Source: Erythrobacter sp. UBA1916 (GTDB taxonomy: Bacteria > Pseudomonadota > Alphaproteobacteria > Sphingomonadales > Sphingomonadaceae). Taken from it: DNA of 48,808 nucleotides. A model generated the notes under the pieces. The model was not told the DNA's origin, ran no database searches, and saw nothing but the letters and a program-made list of their open reading frames with translations. Location of the stretch: the NCBI GenBank assembly GCA_002337385.1, contig DDFY01000026.1, positions 1 to 48,808 on the forward strand, given 5' to 3'. The translations under genes were made by a program, and so were the position numbers. Below, one piece after another: positions 6,337-15,070 of this stretch. The number at the start of each line of letters is the position of its first letter. The first letter of the stretch is position 1.

Positions 6337-8223
6337 ATGGCATCAGACGACCGCCAGGATGGCAATACGGGCCAGGACGTGGCCGACATATTCACCGAGA
6401 TGCTGCGCATGCAGGGCGAAGCGGCGCGCCAGATGATGGCGGGCTTTGCCCCTGATGCGGCGCAGTCGCTGCCCGACAAGGCGGCGATAGACGAGTTCGG
6501 CGCGGCTCTGCTGGCGGCCCAGCAGAACTGGTTCGATATGGTCCTGCCGGGCGAGAAGCAGCCGCAGCCTCCGCTGCCCGATGCCCATCCGTCGGCCTGG
6601 TTCGATGCCATGCACAAGCTGGCGGCAACCATACCCGCCTTCGATCTCGACGCGCAGCAGGCAATGTGGCGCGACGGACTGGAGCTGTGGGGCAAGATTC
6701 TCGGCCACTACACCGAACAGGGCAACGCAGACGCGAATCTCGAAAAGCTTTGGCGGAGTGATCGCCGCTTCGCCGATCCGGCCTGGCGCGCCGAGCCGGT
6801 CTTCGCGCTGATCCACCAGACCTACCTGCTGATGGCCGAGCGGATCACCGGGGCAATCGAGAAGGCCGAGGGGCTCGACGAATTTGAACGCGAGCAGATG
6901 GGCTTTGCCACCCAGGCGATGCTCGATGCGATGAGCCCGGCCAACTTCCCGCTGATGAACCCGGTGGTGCTTGAACGCACGATCGCCACGCAGGGGGAGA
7001 ACCTCGTCAAAGGGCTCGAACGCCTGACCCACGATATCGAGGCTGGCCAGCTCACCCATACCGACAAGAGCACCTTCAAGCTGGGCGAGAACATCGCTGC
7101 CACCCCCGGCAAGGTCATTTACGAGACCGAGCTGTTCCAGCTCATCCACTATACGCCGACTACGGAAAAGGTGCTGGAGACGCCGCTGTTGATCTTCCCG
7201 CCGTGGATCAACCGGTTCTACATCCTCGACCTCAATCCGAAGAAGAGCTTCGTGCGCTGGGCGCTCGAACAGGGGCTGAGCGTGCTGCTGGTGAGCTGGC
7301 GCTCTGCCGATGCCAGCCTCGCGGATATTACCATGGACGACTACGTGCGTGCGCAGATCGAGGCGATCGAGGTCACCCGTGAGCGGCTCAAGGTGAACGA
7401 TGTCCACACGGTCGGCTATTGCGTCGCGGGCACCACGCTTGCCGCCACACTGGCGGTGCTGGCCCGGCGCGGAGAGGCCGACAAGGTCGCTTCGGCTACC
7501 TTCCTCACCGCGCAGGTCGATTTCGAGCATGCCGGGGTGCTGAAGCTCTTCGTGGACGAGGAGAACCTCGACTTCATCCGTCAGGCGAGCACCGGCGGAT
7601 ATTTCGACGGGCGCTACATGGCCGCAACGTTCAATCTGCTGCGCGGAACCGATCTCATCTGGAACTACGTGGTCAACTACTATCTGCTGGCCGAGGACTA
7701 TCCCGCCTTCGACCTGCTCTATTGGAACGGCGACGTTACCAACCTGCCGGCCAAGTGGCACGAGGCCTACCTCACCGATCTTTACCGCGACAACCTGCTG
7801 GTGGTGCCCGATGCGCTCTCGGCGGACGGAACGCCGATCGACCTGACGCAGATCACCACGCCCGCTTATGTCCAGGCGGGCCGCGAAGACCATATCGCCC
7901 CGCCTGAGAGCGTGTTCGAAATCACCCGCCATCTGGCCGGGCCGATCAGGTTCGTGCTCGCGGGCAGCGGCCATATCGCCGGGGTGGTCAATCCACCTGC
8001 CGCGGGCAAGTACCAGCACTGGACCGGCCCCGATCGCGCCGATAGCCTCGACCAGTTCGTTGCCGCTGCGAGTGAGACCAAGGGCAGTTGGTGGCCCGAC
8101 TGGTTCACGTGGATCGAGCAGCTCAGGCCCGATCAGGTGAAGGTGAAGGGCGCGCGCAAACCGGGGGGCAAGACCAACCCCGCGATAGAGGATGCTCCCG
8201 GGCGCTATGTGAGGCAGCGCTAG
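6337..8223 (+). CDS. phaC: Class I polyhydroxyalkanoate synthase
   Basis: 628 residues from the ATG at 6337 (the frame is open from a GTG at 6301 but that lacks a ribosome site). PhaC polymerises hydroxyacyl-CoA into storage polyester on granule surfaces. The alpha/beta hydrolase domain shows the PHA synthase lipase-like box GYCVAG with catalytic Cys at about residue 362, followed by Asp about 518 (GREDHIAP) and His about 546 (GSGHIAG), the complete triad. The family-typical PPWINRFYILDL block is present around residue 288. It is slightly longer than the roughly 590 residues usual for class I enzymes. The phasin gene follows after 150 bases under its own promoter; no phaA, phaB or phaR gene is in the window. 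Confidence 0.95.
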   Translation: MASDDRQDGNTGQDVADIFTEMLRMQGEAARQMMAGFAPDAAQSLPDKAAIDEFGAALLAAQQNWFDMVLPGEKQPQPPLPDAHPSAWFDAMHKLAATIPAFDLDAQQAMWRDGLELWGKILGHYTEQGNADANLEKLWRSDRRFADPAWRAEPVFALIHQTYLLMAERITGAIEKAEGLDEFEREQMGFATQAMLDAMSPANFPLMNPVVLERTIATQGENLVKGLERLTHDIEAGQLTHTDKSTFKLGENIAATPGKVIYETELFQLIHYTPTTEKVLETPLLIFPPWINRFYILDLNPKKSFVRWALEQGLSVLLVSWRSADASLADITMDDYVRAQIEAIEVTRERLKVNDVHTVGYCVAGTTLAATLAVLARRGEADKVASATFLTAQVDFEHAGVLKLFVDEENLDFIRQASTGGYFDGRYMAATFNLLRGTDLIWNYVVNYYLLAEDYPAFDLLYWNGDVTNLPAKWHEAYLTDLYRDNLLVVPDALSADGTPIDLTQITTPAYVQAGREDHIAPPESVFEITRHLAGPIRFVLAGSGHIAGVVNPPAAGKYQHWTGPDRADSLDQFVAAASETKGSWWPDWFTWIEQLRPDQVKVKGARKPGGKTNPAIEDAPGRYVRQR

Positions 8224-8250
8224 GGCGCGACCCCGTCACAATACTCATTA

Positions 8251-8265
8251 TTGTGCACTGCACAA
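8251..8265. promoter_or_regulatory. Palindromic operator upstream of the phasin promoter (PhaR-like site)
   Basis: TTGTGCA-C-TGCACAA is a perfect 7-bp inverted repeat. It lies 7 bases before the -35 box of the phasin gene. PhaR repressors of alphaproteobacteria bind TGC/GCA-rich symmetric sites in phasin promoters, so PhaR is the likely ligand; the exact match is inferred. Confidence 0.6.
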
Positions 8266-8272
8266 AAGTTCC

Positions 8273-8301
8273 TTGACGAATGTGAGTCGAGGGCTTATTT
8301 G
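8273..8301 (+). promoter_or_regulatory. Sigma-70 type promoter of the phasin gene
   Basis: TTGACG, a 17-base spacer and TATTTG form a good housekeeping promoter. The start site would fall near 8308, leaving a leader of about 68 bases before the phasin ATG at 8376. Confidence 0.65.
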
Positions 8302-8314
8302 TGCACTGCAACAA
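8299..8314. promoter_or_regulatory. Second PhaR-like operator overlapping the -10 box
   Basis: TTGTGCACTGCAACAA repeats the first 12 bases of the upstream operator exactly and is an imperfect palindrome. It covers the end of the -10 box and the expected start site, an ideal place for repression. The two site centres are about 48 bases apart. Confidence 0.6.
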
Positions 8315-8375
8315 AGTGACATTCCGTCTGTCGCATCAAGATCTGGCAGCCGGGAATCGCAGAAGCGAGGTAGCT

Positions 8376-9236
8376 ATGGCAGACGAGCCCAGCAAGAAAG
8401 ACGTCAGCGCGGAAGCGGCGGCCGAAAAGGCCTATGCCGATGCCGTTGGTGGCGTGAAGCCGACGGCGGCTAAAGCAGCCCCGACAGCTGAGAAGGCCGA
8501 ATCGGCACCTGCTCCGGCGGTGCAGAAGAAGGCTGTCGCTCCCAAGGCTCCGGCCAAAAAGGCGGCGCCCGCAAAGAAGGCTCCGGCGAAGAAGGTCGTA
8601 GCCAAGAAGGCTCCGGTCAAATCGGCCAAGCCTAAGGCGCCGGCCCCCAAGGCACCGGTTGCCGCCGCTCCCAAGGCCCCCGTTGCAGCCAAGGCTCCGG
8701 CCAAGTCAGCACCTGCCAAGACTGCCTCGAATACAAGCACCCCAAAACCCAGCGCTGCCCCCAGCGTTACCGAATTGAAGGAAACGATCATGACCACCAA
8801 CGATTTCACCGCCACGATGACCGAAACCATGAGCGGCGCCGTCGCCGAAGTGCAGAGCAAGATGCAGGAAGCTTACGACAAGAGCACCAGCATGGTCACC
8901 GAGATGACCGAGTTCGCCAAGGGCAATGTCGATGCCATGATGGAATCGGGCAAGATCCTCGCCGAAGGCGTGCAGGGCATGGGCAAGTCCATGGCTGACG
9001 ATGCCAAGTCGGTTTACGAGACCGCGACTGCCGACATGAAGGAAATGGCCTCGATCAAGAGCCCGACCGAGCTGTTCCAGCTGCAGGGCAAGATCATGCG
9101 TCGCAACTTCGATGCCATGGTCGCCAATGCCTCGAAGGGCACCGACGCGATGATGAAGCTCGCCAACGACAGCGTCGCCCCGATCAGCGGCCGCGTGAAC
9201 ATGGCTGCCGAAAAGATGTCGAAGGTCGCCGCATAA
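8376..9236 (+). CDS. Phasin with Lys/Ala/Pro-rich N-terminal extension
   Basis: 286 residues from the ATG at 8376 (GAGG just upstream). Residues about 1-135 are low-complexity Ala/Lys/Pro repeats of the AKKAPAKK type, like histone H1-like tails and the tail of PhaF, which binds DNA. Residues about 139-286 are a helical phasin domain (MTTNDFTATMTETMSG to AAEKMSKVAA) that coats PHA granules. A second ATG at 8790 preceded by GAAGGAAA would make the 148-residue phasin domain alone. The promoter carries two PhaR-like operators and phaC lies upstream, so a granule role is well supported; nucleoid attachment through the tail is inference. Confidence 0.88.
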   Translation: MADEPSKKDVSAEAAAEKAYADAVGGVKPTAAKAAPTAEKAESAPAPAVQKKAVAPKAPAKKAAPAKKAPAKKVVAKKAPVKSAKPKAPAPKAPVAAAPKAPVAAKAPAKSAPAKTASNTSTPKPSAAPSVTELKETIMTTNDFTATMTETMSGAVAEVQSKMQEAYDKSTSMVTEMTEFAKGNVDAMMESGKILAEGVQGMGKSMADDAKSVYETATADMKEMASIKSPTELFQLQGKIMRRNFDAMVANASKGTDAMMKLANDSVAPISGRVNMAAEKMSKVAA

Positions 9237-9257
9237 GGCGCCTTCCAACGAACAACC

Positions 9258-9334
9258 GGCTACCTACCTCTCCTCCTCTCCCAGGTAGCCGATTGGGCCG
9301 GGCGATCCTTGCGATCGCTCGGCCTTGTTCTTTT
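9258..9334 (+). terminator. Terminator after the phasin gene (two hairpins)
   Basis: A perfect stem GGCTACCT / AGGTAGCC (9258-9265 and 9283-9290) is followed by a stronger 12-bp stem, arms 9296-9307 and 9313-9324 with a CTTGC loop and one G-U pair, and then TTGTTCTTTT. The second hairpin is a convincing Rho-independent terminator. Confidence 0.85.
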
Positions 9335-9467
9335 GGCGGCCGCTCGCAGAGCCCGCCTCGGGGCAATTGCGGTGGGGCATTTAATCGGCAGCTAAGTTGA
9401 TATTGGCAACAAAATGAGCAGGCCTGACTTGCAGGCGGGCCATACGATACGATATTTGGTGTCGACC

Positions 9468-9884
9468 ATGACCAGCCCCGACCTTCCCAACGCCGTATCA
9501 ATCGGCCCCGATCGCGCTTTTGCCGACCTGGTTCCACAGGCCGGCCCCGGTCGCGACTCTGATGACGAGGGCGATACTGGCGGCGGCTCGGGTCAGGCCG
9601 CGCTCGCCACCAAGACGCGCGCCAAGCCGAAGAAGCCGAGCCAGTACAAGGTGCTGTTGCTCAACGACGACTATACCCCGATGGAATTCGTGGTGATGGT
9701 GTTGAAGCGCTTCTTCAAGATGGACCTTGAACAGGCGACGCGGGTGATGCTGCACGTGCACCAGCGCGGCGTCGGCGTCTGCGGCATTTTCCCCTATGAA
9801 GTGGCCGAAACCAAGGTCAATCAGGTGATGGACTGCGCGCGTGAGAACGAACACCCGCTGCAGTGCACACTTGAAAAGGCTTGA
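9468..9884 (+). CDS. clpS: ATP-dependent Clp protease adaptor ClpS
   Basis: 138 residues from the ATG at 9468; the ribosome site is weak and an upstream in-frame ATG at 9414 is possible. The N-terminal 55 residues are an acidic/Gly-rich tail, then the compact ClpS fold begins at KPSQYKVLLLNDDYTPMEFV, continues with VHQRGVGVCGIFPYEVAETK and ends with HPLQCTLEKA. ClpS delivers N-degron substrates to ClpAP. The residues that form the N-degron pocket (NDDYTPMEFV, and His in the VMLHVHQRG helix) are present. lptF and lptG follow on the same strand. Confidence 0.95.
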   Translation: MTSPDLPNAVSIGPDRAFADLVPQAGPGRDSDDEGDTGGGSGQAALATKTRAKPKKPSQYKVLLLNDDYTPMEFVVMVLKRFFKMDLEQATRVMLHVHQRGVGVCGIFPYEVAETKVNQVMDCARENEHPLQCTLEKA

Positions 9885-9994
9885 TTCCCGGTCGCCGGTA
9901 TCAGGGGCTTCGCCCTGCCGGGCGCTTAGGGGCATGACCTCGGGGGAAATAGCGTCTAAGGCCGGGAAGCCCCGTCTCTCAGCAAGCCAAGCTA

Positions 9995-11242
9995 TTGTCC
10001 CGCTTCATCACCTCCGTTGATCGTTATATCTTCCGCCTAGTGGTGGTGCCGATGGTCGGCGTGTTTCTGCTCGCGGCCAGCCTGTTGCTGCTGGAAAAGA
10101 TGCTGCGGCTGTTCGAGTTCGTCTCTCTGGAAGGCGGGCCGGTGGGCGTCGTGTTCAAGATGTTGCTGAACCTGATCCCGGAATATGCGGGGTTGGCGAT
10201 TCCGCTGGGGTTGATGCTCGGCATCCTGTTCGCCTTCCGCAAGCTGGCCACATCGAGCGAGCTTGACGTGATGCGCGCGGTCGGCTGGTCGTACACCCGG
10301 TTGTTGCGCGTGCCCTATCTGATCACGCTGGTGCTGGTGGCGCTCAACTTCGCGATTGTCGGCTATCTCCAGCCCAAGGCGCGCTTTGCCTATCAGGAAA
10401 TGGAGTTCGAGCTGCGCTCGGGCGCGCTGGGCGCTTCGATCCGGGTTGGCGAGTTCAACACCATCGAAGACAAGGTCGCCCTGCGGATCGAGGCGAGCGA
10501 GGACGAAGGCCGCCGCCTGCTGGGCATTTTTGCACGCCTGGCCGACGACAAGGGGCAGGTGCTCTCGATCTCGGCGCGCGAGGGACGGTTCCTCGCCAAC
10601 CGGGAGGACCGCAACACCATCATCCTGCGGCTGGTCGATGGCACGATCATTCACGACGTGGCGGACGGTCCTCCGCGCGTGCTCAGCTTCAGCCAGCACG
10701 ATCTGCCGATCGATCTGCCTGCGCTGGAGGATTTCCGCTCGCGCGGGGCGGACGAACAGGAATATGTCCTGCCCGAATTGCTGAAGATCGGCTGGAGCCC
10801 CGAAAGCACAGCCGACGAGCGCGCGGGTAGCCAGGCCAATTTCAACTTCCGCATGGTCGAGGTGGTGATGATGATCCTCTTGCCGCTGATGGCGCTGGCG
10901 CTGGCGATACCGCCCAAGCGATCGACATCGGCCTTGGGCGTGTTCGTCTCGATCGTGATCGTGGTCGCCTATCACAAGGTGAACCAGTATGGCGCCGAGG
11001 TCGCCGCCATCGGGCGGGTCGATCCGTTCCTTGCCCTGTGGGGGCCGTTTGCGCTGCTCGCGGTAATGATCTTGTGGATGTACTATCAGGTCGCCTTCGT
11101 TCCCGGCGGGCAGGCGATAGGTGTGTTGGAAAGCTTCTTTGCCAAGCTGGGCAAATGGCTGAAGAAGATGTTCGGAGCCAACCGGCGCAAGGCCTTGCGG
11201 ATTTCGGACGCCGAGGATGAGGGATCATTGGGTGCTGTTTGA
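9995..11242 (+). CDS. lptF: LPS export permease LptF
   Basis: 415 residues starting with TTG at 9995; no better start keeps the first transmembrane helix. It has the LptF/YjgP layout: N-terminal membrane helices (VVVPMVGVFLLAASLLLLEKML, and a block with PEYAGLAIPLGLMLGILFAFRKLATSSELDVMR cut by short loops), a large periplasmic beta domain (about 130-270), and three C-terminal helices. With LptG and the ATPase LptB it extracts lipopolysaccharide from the inner membrane. The end overlaps lptG, so the pair is co-translated. The start codon lacks a good ribosome site. Confidence 0.93.
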   Translation: MSRFITSVDRYIFRLVVVPMVGVFLLAASLLLLEKMLRLFEFVSLEGGPVGVVFKMLLNLIPEYAGLAIPLGLMLGILFAFRKLATSSELDVMRAVGWSYTRLLRVPYLITLVLVALNFAIVGYLQPKARFAYQEMEFELRSGALGASIRVGEFNTIEDKVALRIEASEDEGRRLLGIFARLADDKGQVLSISAREGRFLANREDRNTIILRLVDGTIIHDVADGPPRVLSFSQHDLPIDLPALEDFRSRGADEQEYVLPELLKIGWSPESTADERAGSQANFNFRMVEVVMMILLPLMALALAIPPKRSTSALGVFVSIVIVVAYHKVNQYGAEVAAIGRVDPFLALWGPFALLAVMILWMYYQVAFVPGGQAIGVLESFFAKLGKWLKKMFGANRRKALRISDAEDEGSLGAV

Positions 11243-12332
11243 TTTCTTCCCGTCACGCCAGCTGACCTGGTATCTGGCCAAGACCTTCGCGGTGCGCATC
11301 ATTGCCGTGCTCGGTATGCTGGTGCTGGTGCTGCTGATGCTCGACCTGCTTGGCGAAACGGGCGATATCCTCGCTTCCCCCGGCAATGGCGAGCCGGAGC
11401 TGCTGCGCTACGCCTCGCTGCGCCTGCCGCAGCTGATTGCCCGGTTCCTGCCCTATTCGGTGCTGCTGGCCACGATCATTACCTTGGCGGCGATGAATGC
11501 CAATTCCGAGGTGGTGGCGATGAAGGCGGCGGGGCTGTCTGCCCACCAGATCCTTGCGCCCTTGCTGCTCACTGCGCTGGTGGTGGCTACGGCAAGCTTC
11601 ACCTTCAACGAGCGGGTGGTCACGCGTGCGACCATGACGCTCAAGGCGTGGCAAGCGGTCGACTATGGCACCATCACGCGTGAGCCGGATGCGCGTACCA
11701 ATGTCTATTTCAACGATGGCAACGACGTGTTGATGGCATCGGTGATGAGCGGGCAGGGCGCAGACAGCGTGTTGACCGGCGTGAGCTTCTACGAACGCGA
11801 CGATGCGGGCATGATCGCACGCCAGATCCGCGCCGACCGGGCGACCTTTGCCAACCCGGGCTGGGCGCTGGAGGGCGCGCGCGAGTTCAGCGTGGCAAGC
11901 GCCACAGAGGAAGCGCTGCCCGATGGCACGGTGGTGGCCCCCGGCGTTACGCTGGCGCAGGCAGAACTGCGCCGCGTCGATCCCGATAGCGAGCCGCTGC
12001 CGCAGCTGACCAAGAGCATCGATGCGCTGAAGTCCGCAGGCCGCCGCACGGCCGAGCTGGATGCCAAGTGGTGGCACAAGATTTCAGGCCCGCTGTCGAC
12101 GGTGCTGATGCCCTTGCTGGGGGCGGTGGCAGGCTTCGGGCTGGCTCGTTCGGGCCAGCTGCTGGCGCGCGCGGTGCTTGGTATGGCGCTGGGCTTTGCC
12201 TTCTTCGTGGTCGACAATGCCGCGCTCGCGATGGCGAGCTTTGGCGGATATCCGCCGCTGCTGGCAGCCTGGGCACCGTTCTTCCTTTTCCTGTTCGTGG
12301 GCGAGACGGTGCTGGTCAGGACCGAGGAATAA
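11217..12332 (+). CDS. lptG: LPS export permease LptG
   Basis: 371 residues from the ATG at 11217, which overlaps the end of lptF by 26 bases; a GTG at 11232 with GAGGGA nine bases upstream is an equally good start. It has the same architecture as LptF: N-terminal helices, the cytoplasmic coupling segment AMNANSEVVAMKAAGLSAHQI, a periplasmic domain and C-terminal helices (SGPLSTVLMPLLGAVAGFGLARSGQLLARAVLG). It is the partner subunit of LptF in the LptBFG transporter. Confidence 0.93.
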   Translation: MRDHWVLFDFFPSRQLTWYLAKTFAVRIIAVLGMLVLVLLMLDLLGETGDILASPGNGEPELLRYASLRLPQLIARFLPYSVLLATIITLAAMNANSEVVAMKAAGLSAHQILAPLLLTALVVATASFTFNERVVTRATMTLKAWQAVDYGTITREPDARTNVYFNDGNDVLMASVMSGQGADSVLTGVSFYERDDAGMIARQIRADRATFANPGWALEGAREFSVASATEEALPDGTVVAPGVTLAQAELRRVDPDSEPLPQLTKSIDALKSAGRRTAELDAKWWHKISGPLSTVLMPLLGAVAGFGLARSGQLLARAVLGMALGFAFFVVDNAALAMASFGGYPPLLAAWAPFFLFLFVGETVLVRTEE

Positions 12333-12343
12333 GGTTCCTATTT

Positions 12344-12368
12344 GGAACTATAATTCCTGGGATCCGTT
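12344..12368 (+). promoter_or_regulatory. EcfG-type promoter of the small lipoprotein gene
   Basis: GGAAC, 16 bases, CGTT: a perfect match to the sigma-EcfG consensus, 28 bases before the ATG of the lipoprotein gene and just after lptG ends. The -35 is also the right arm of a GTTCC-TATTT-GGAAC palindrome. Confidence 0.75.
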
Positions 12369-12396
12369 GCCAGGTTACGCAACGGAGAAAACAGAT

Positions 12397-12621
12397 ATGA
12401 CGCTCAAATTGCTTTCTGCCGCTACCGGCGCCGCTGCTTTGCTGGCTCTGGCTGGTTGCAACGACGATGTGCCTACCAACGAGGTCGAAGCAACGATCGA
12501 CCAGCCCGATCCCGATGTGCGCGAAGCAGCCGTCGAAATGCCTACGGACCCGGTCACGGCCGAAACGCGCGAGAAGATCGCGGACGATATCGAACAGGAT
12601 AACGCCGAAGAGCCGAACTGA
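12397..12621 (+). CDS. Small predicted lipoprotein, stress-regulated
   Basis: 74 residues. A signal peptide with lipobox LALAGC puts the lipidated Cys at residue 21; the mature part is short, acidic and disordered-looking (many Asp, Glu, Pro). The ribosome site GGAGA lies upstream of the ATG. I do not recognise a family. A perfect EcfG-type promoter directly upstream suggests it is made under general stress, like entericidin-type small lipoproteins, although the sequence does not identify it as one. It is followed by the convergent desaturase gene. Confidence 0.85.
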   Translation: MTLKLLSAATGAAALLALAGCNDDVPTNEVEATIDQPDPDVREAAVEMPTDPVTAETREKIADDIEQDNAEEPN

Positions 12622-12645
12622 TCGACCGGGACGAGGCGGTAAGCC

Positions 12646-13737
12646 TTACCCGCGCTTGCCCATGGTGCTGCGCGCGATCCGCATGACCAGCACCACCAGC
12701 CCCGGATGGCTCGCTTCCTCGTAGGTCGAGGCAGGGCCAAGCTTGGCGGAAAGGCGTTGGTGAGCCAGCGGCAGCGAGTGGTAGGGCAGGCTCGGCAGCA
12801 GGTGGTGCAGCGCATGGTAGCGCAGGCCCACCGGCGCCCACAACGCGCCGATCTTCGTGTGGACGTTCACCGAATCGAGATACTGCGCGGTAACCGTCAT
12901 CGCCTCACCCTCGTTCTCCCACAGATGGGCAACGAGCGTGCGCAGCTGATTGAAGGTGGCCACGGCAGAGGTCACGGCAATCGCCACCAGCAGGGGCTTC
13001 CACCCGAGCCAGAACGGCGTGCTCAGCAAGAATATCGCCCACAGGCTCGCGCCGATCTGCTGGAACAGGAACCAGCCGCGCTCCTTCTCTTCGGGCGGGC
13101 GACGGCGGAATGACGGGTTGATCGACAGCGAGGAGAACCGCTCCCACGCTATCCGGCGCAGTGGCGGGATCACCAGCCCGAGCGGGGCGATCACGCCCCA
13201 GCGCAGCAGCAGACCAATCGGAGCCAAGGCCGCGACGAGCACGAACAGCGGCAAGGTCCACGGCTTCATCAGCGCCAGTGCCTTGTATTCCGGGTCTTCA
13301 ATCGTGCCGTAGCGCGTGCGCGAATGGTGCAGGTTGTGCACGTTCTCGTACATCAGGCTGGGCGTAAGCAGCGGGATGCCCACGAGCAGGTTCCACGCGG
13401 TGCGAAAGCCGGGCAGGGCGTCACGGTGGAGATGCGTGATCTCGTGAATGAACAGCAGCGCGCGATAGAGCGGGAACACCGCCAGCACACCGCAGGCAAT
13501 CGCGAGCGGCACATTGTCGAGCAGGATCGCGGCGGCGAGCAGGCCATAACCGATCAGCGCCGAGCCGAGCATGTCGGGCCAATATATCTCGGGCCGCGCC
13601 ACATTGATGTCGCGCGTCAGCTCAGCTGCGGCGCGCAGCATGGCCTTGTCGTCAGGGATCTGCGCATGCACGCGCCGGCGGGCGGTGCCGCTGCCGCTAT
13701 GCGCGGGCTCGATCGTGGTAGTGGCATTCATCTGCAT
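12646..13737 (-). CDS. Membrane fatty acid desaturase
   Basis: 363 residues from ATG 13737 (MQMNATTT; ATG 13731 also possible). Histidine boxes of the membrane di-iron desaturase/hydroxylase family are visible: HEITHLHRD (first box), HNLHHSRTRYG (second) and HALHHLLPSLPYH (third), separated by pairs of membrane helices. These bind the two irons that desaturate or hydroxylate acyl chains. The exact product cannot be told; a relative acting on another lipid is possible. It is convergent with the small lipoprotein gene and divergent from the acetyltransferase-like gene at 13862. Confidence 0.85.
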   Translation of the reverse strand: MQMNATTTIEPAHSGSGTARRRVHAQIPDDKAMLRAAAELTRDINVARPEIYWPDMLGSALIGYGLLAAAILLDNVPLAIACGVLAVFPLYRALLFIHEITHLHRDALPGFRTAWNLLVGIPLLTPSLMYENVHNLHHSRTRYGTIEDPEYKALALMKPWTLPLFVLVAALAPIGLLLRWGVIAPLGLVIPPLRRIAWERFSSLSINPSFRRRPPEEKERGWFLFQQIGASLWAIFLLSTPFWLGWKPLLVAIAVTSAVATFNQLRTLVAHLWENEGEAMTVTAQYLDSVNVHTKIGALWAPVGLRYHALHHLLPSLPYHSLPLAHQRLSAKLGPASTYEEASHPGLVVLVMRIARSTMGKRG

Positions 13738-13861
13738 GGTCTTTTCGAATAGATTTCCCGTCAGCTTAGCGCATATGGGCATTGCGCGCCATTACCTGGC
13801 GCGGCAGTGGCCCTTCCAAGCATATGGCGGGCTTCTGCCCGATGAACGAAAGGCGGTATTT

Positions 13862-15019
13862 GTGACCGATCAAATAAGTGTCACTCCGGTGAGCGGCAAG
13901 GCCGAGTTCAAGGCTTTTATCGAATGCGCCTATGCGCTGAACGCGGATGATCCCAACTGGGTGCCGCCTTTGCGCGCGGATATGGTCGAGCTGCTGACCC
14001 CCGGCAAAAACCCGTTTCACGAACATGCGCGGATGCAGCTGTTCCTTGCCCGGCGCGGGGGCAAGGTGGTGGGGCGCATCTCCGCCCACATCGATGAACT
14101 CGCGCTCGAACAGCCGCCCGAGCAGGGCATGGGGCCGGGCACGGGCAACTGGGGCCTGATGGAAGCGGCCGACGAGGCCACCATGGCTGCGCTCATCGCC
14201 GCGGCAGAAGATTGGCTGCGCGATCAGGGGATGACCCGCGTGCTGGCGCCGATCAGTCTTTCGGTGTGGGAAGAGCCGGGCCTGCTCACCATGGGGCAGG
14301 ATCACCCGCCAATGCTCATGATGGGCCACCACAAGGCGGCATATCAGGGCTGGATTGAGGCGCAGGACTACACGCTGGCCAAGCGCCTCTTCACTTACGA
14401 CCTTAACGTGGCGAATGGGTTTCCCCCGCTGATCGATCGGATCGTGAAATCGGGCGAGCGCAATTCGAAGATCACCGTGCGCAACGTCAACCGCGCGCGG
14501 TTCGACGAAGATGCCGAGATCGCCATTTCCATTCTCAACGATGCCTGGTCGAAGAACTGGGGCTTTGTTCCTTTCACCGAGACGGAGAAGGAATATGCCA
14601 AGAAGAAGCTCAAGCCGCTGATCCTGAAGGGCACCAACATGATCGCCGAGCTGGACGGCGAACCGGTCGCCTTCATGCTCGCCTGGCCCGACATCAACCG
14701 CTTGCTCATCAACATGAAGGGCAAGCTGTTTCCGTTTAACGTGCTGCGCCTCTTGTGGTGGCTGCGAAACCCGGTGCCGGCTGACTTCCGCGTGCCGCTG
14801 ATGGGGGTGGTGAAGAAGCACCAGAACACCCGGCTGGCCAGCCAGCTCGCTTTCATGATGATCGAATATATCCGCCGGGTAGCGGTGGGCAAATACAACG
14901 CTACGCGCGCTGAGGTGGGCTGGGTGCTGGAGGATAACCAGGGCATGGTCGCCATCGCCGACGCGATCGATTCCAAGTGCAACCGCGAATACAGGATCTA
15001 CGAAAAGCCGTTGGTCTGA
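13862..15019 (+). CDS. GNAT-like N-acetyltransferase family protein, substrate unknown
   Basis: 385 residues from the GTG at 13862, which has AAAGGCGG upstream; the frame is open further upstream but runs antisense to the desaturase gene and is not protein-like. The sequence begins with SVTPVSGKAEFKAF and DPNWVPPLR, and has a C-terminal GNAT-like half (MIAELDGEPVAFMLAWPD, then ATRAEVGWVLEDNQGMVAIADAI cut by short loops). I recognise this as a conserved proteobacterial protein usually annotated N-acetyltransferase, with no known substrate. It shares a 124-base divergent promoter region with the desaturase gene. Confidence 0.7.
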   Translation: MTDQISVTPVSGKAEFKAFIECAYALNADDPNWVPPLRADMVELLTPGKNPFHEHARMQLFLARRGGKVVGRISAHIDELALEQPPEQGMGPGTGNWGLMEAADEATMAALIAAAEDWLRDQGMTRVLAPISLSVWEEPGLLTMGQDHPPMLMMGHHKAAYQGWIEAQDYTLAKRLFTYDLNVANGFPPLIDRIVKSGERNSKITVRNVNRARFDEDAEIAISILNDAWSKNWGFVPFTETEKEYAKKKLKPLILKGTNMIAELDGEPVAFMLAWPDINRLLINMKGKLFPFNVLRLLWWLRNPVPADFRVPLMGVVKKHQNTRLASQLAFMMIEYIRRVAVGKYNATRAEVGWVLEDNQGMVAIADAIDSKCNREYRIYEKPLV

Positions 15020-15070
15020 CGCGGGAGCCAAAAGGCTGTTGGCGCGTTTGTTCGGCACGGAGGAATATTC

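Noticed and set aside
9895..9940. Hairpin CAGGG/CCCTG after clpS as a terminator
   Set aside because: No T tract follows and lptF lies close downstream; support is too weak.
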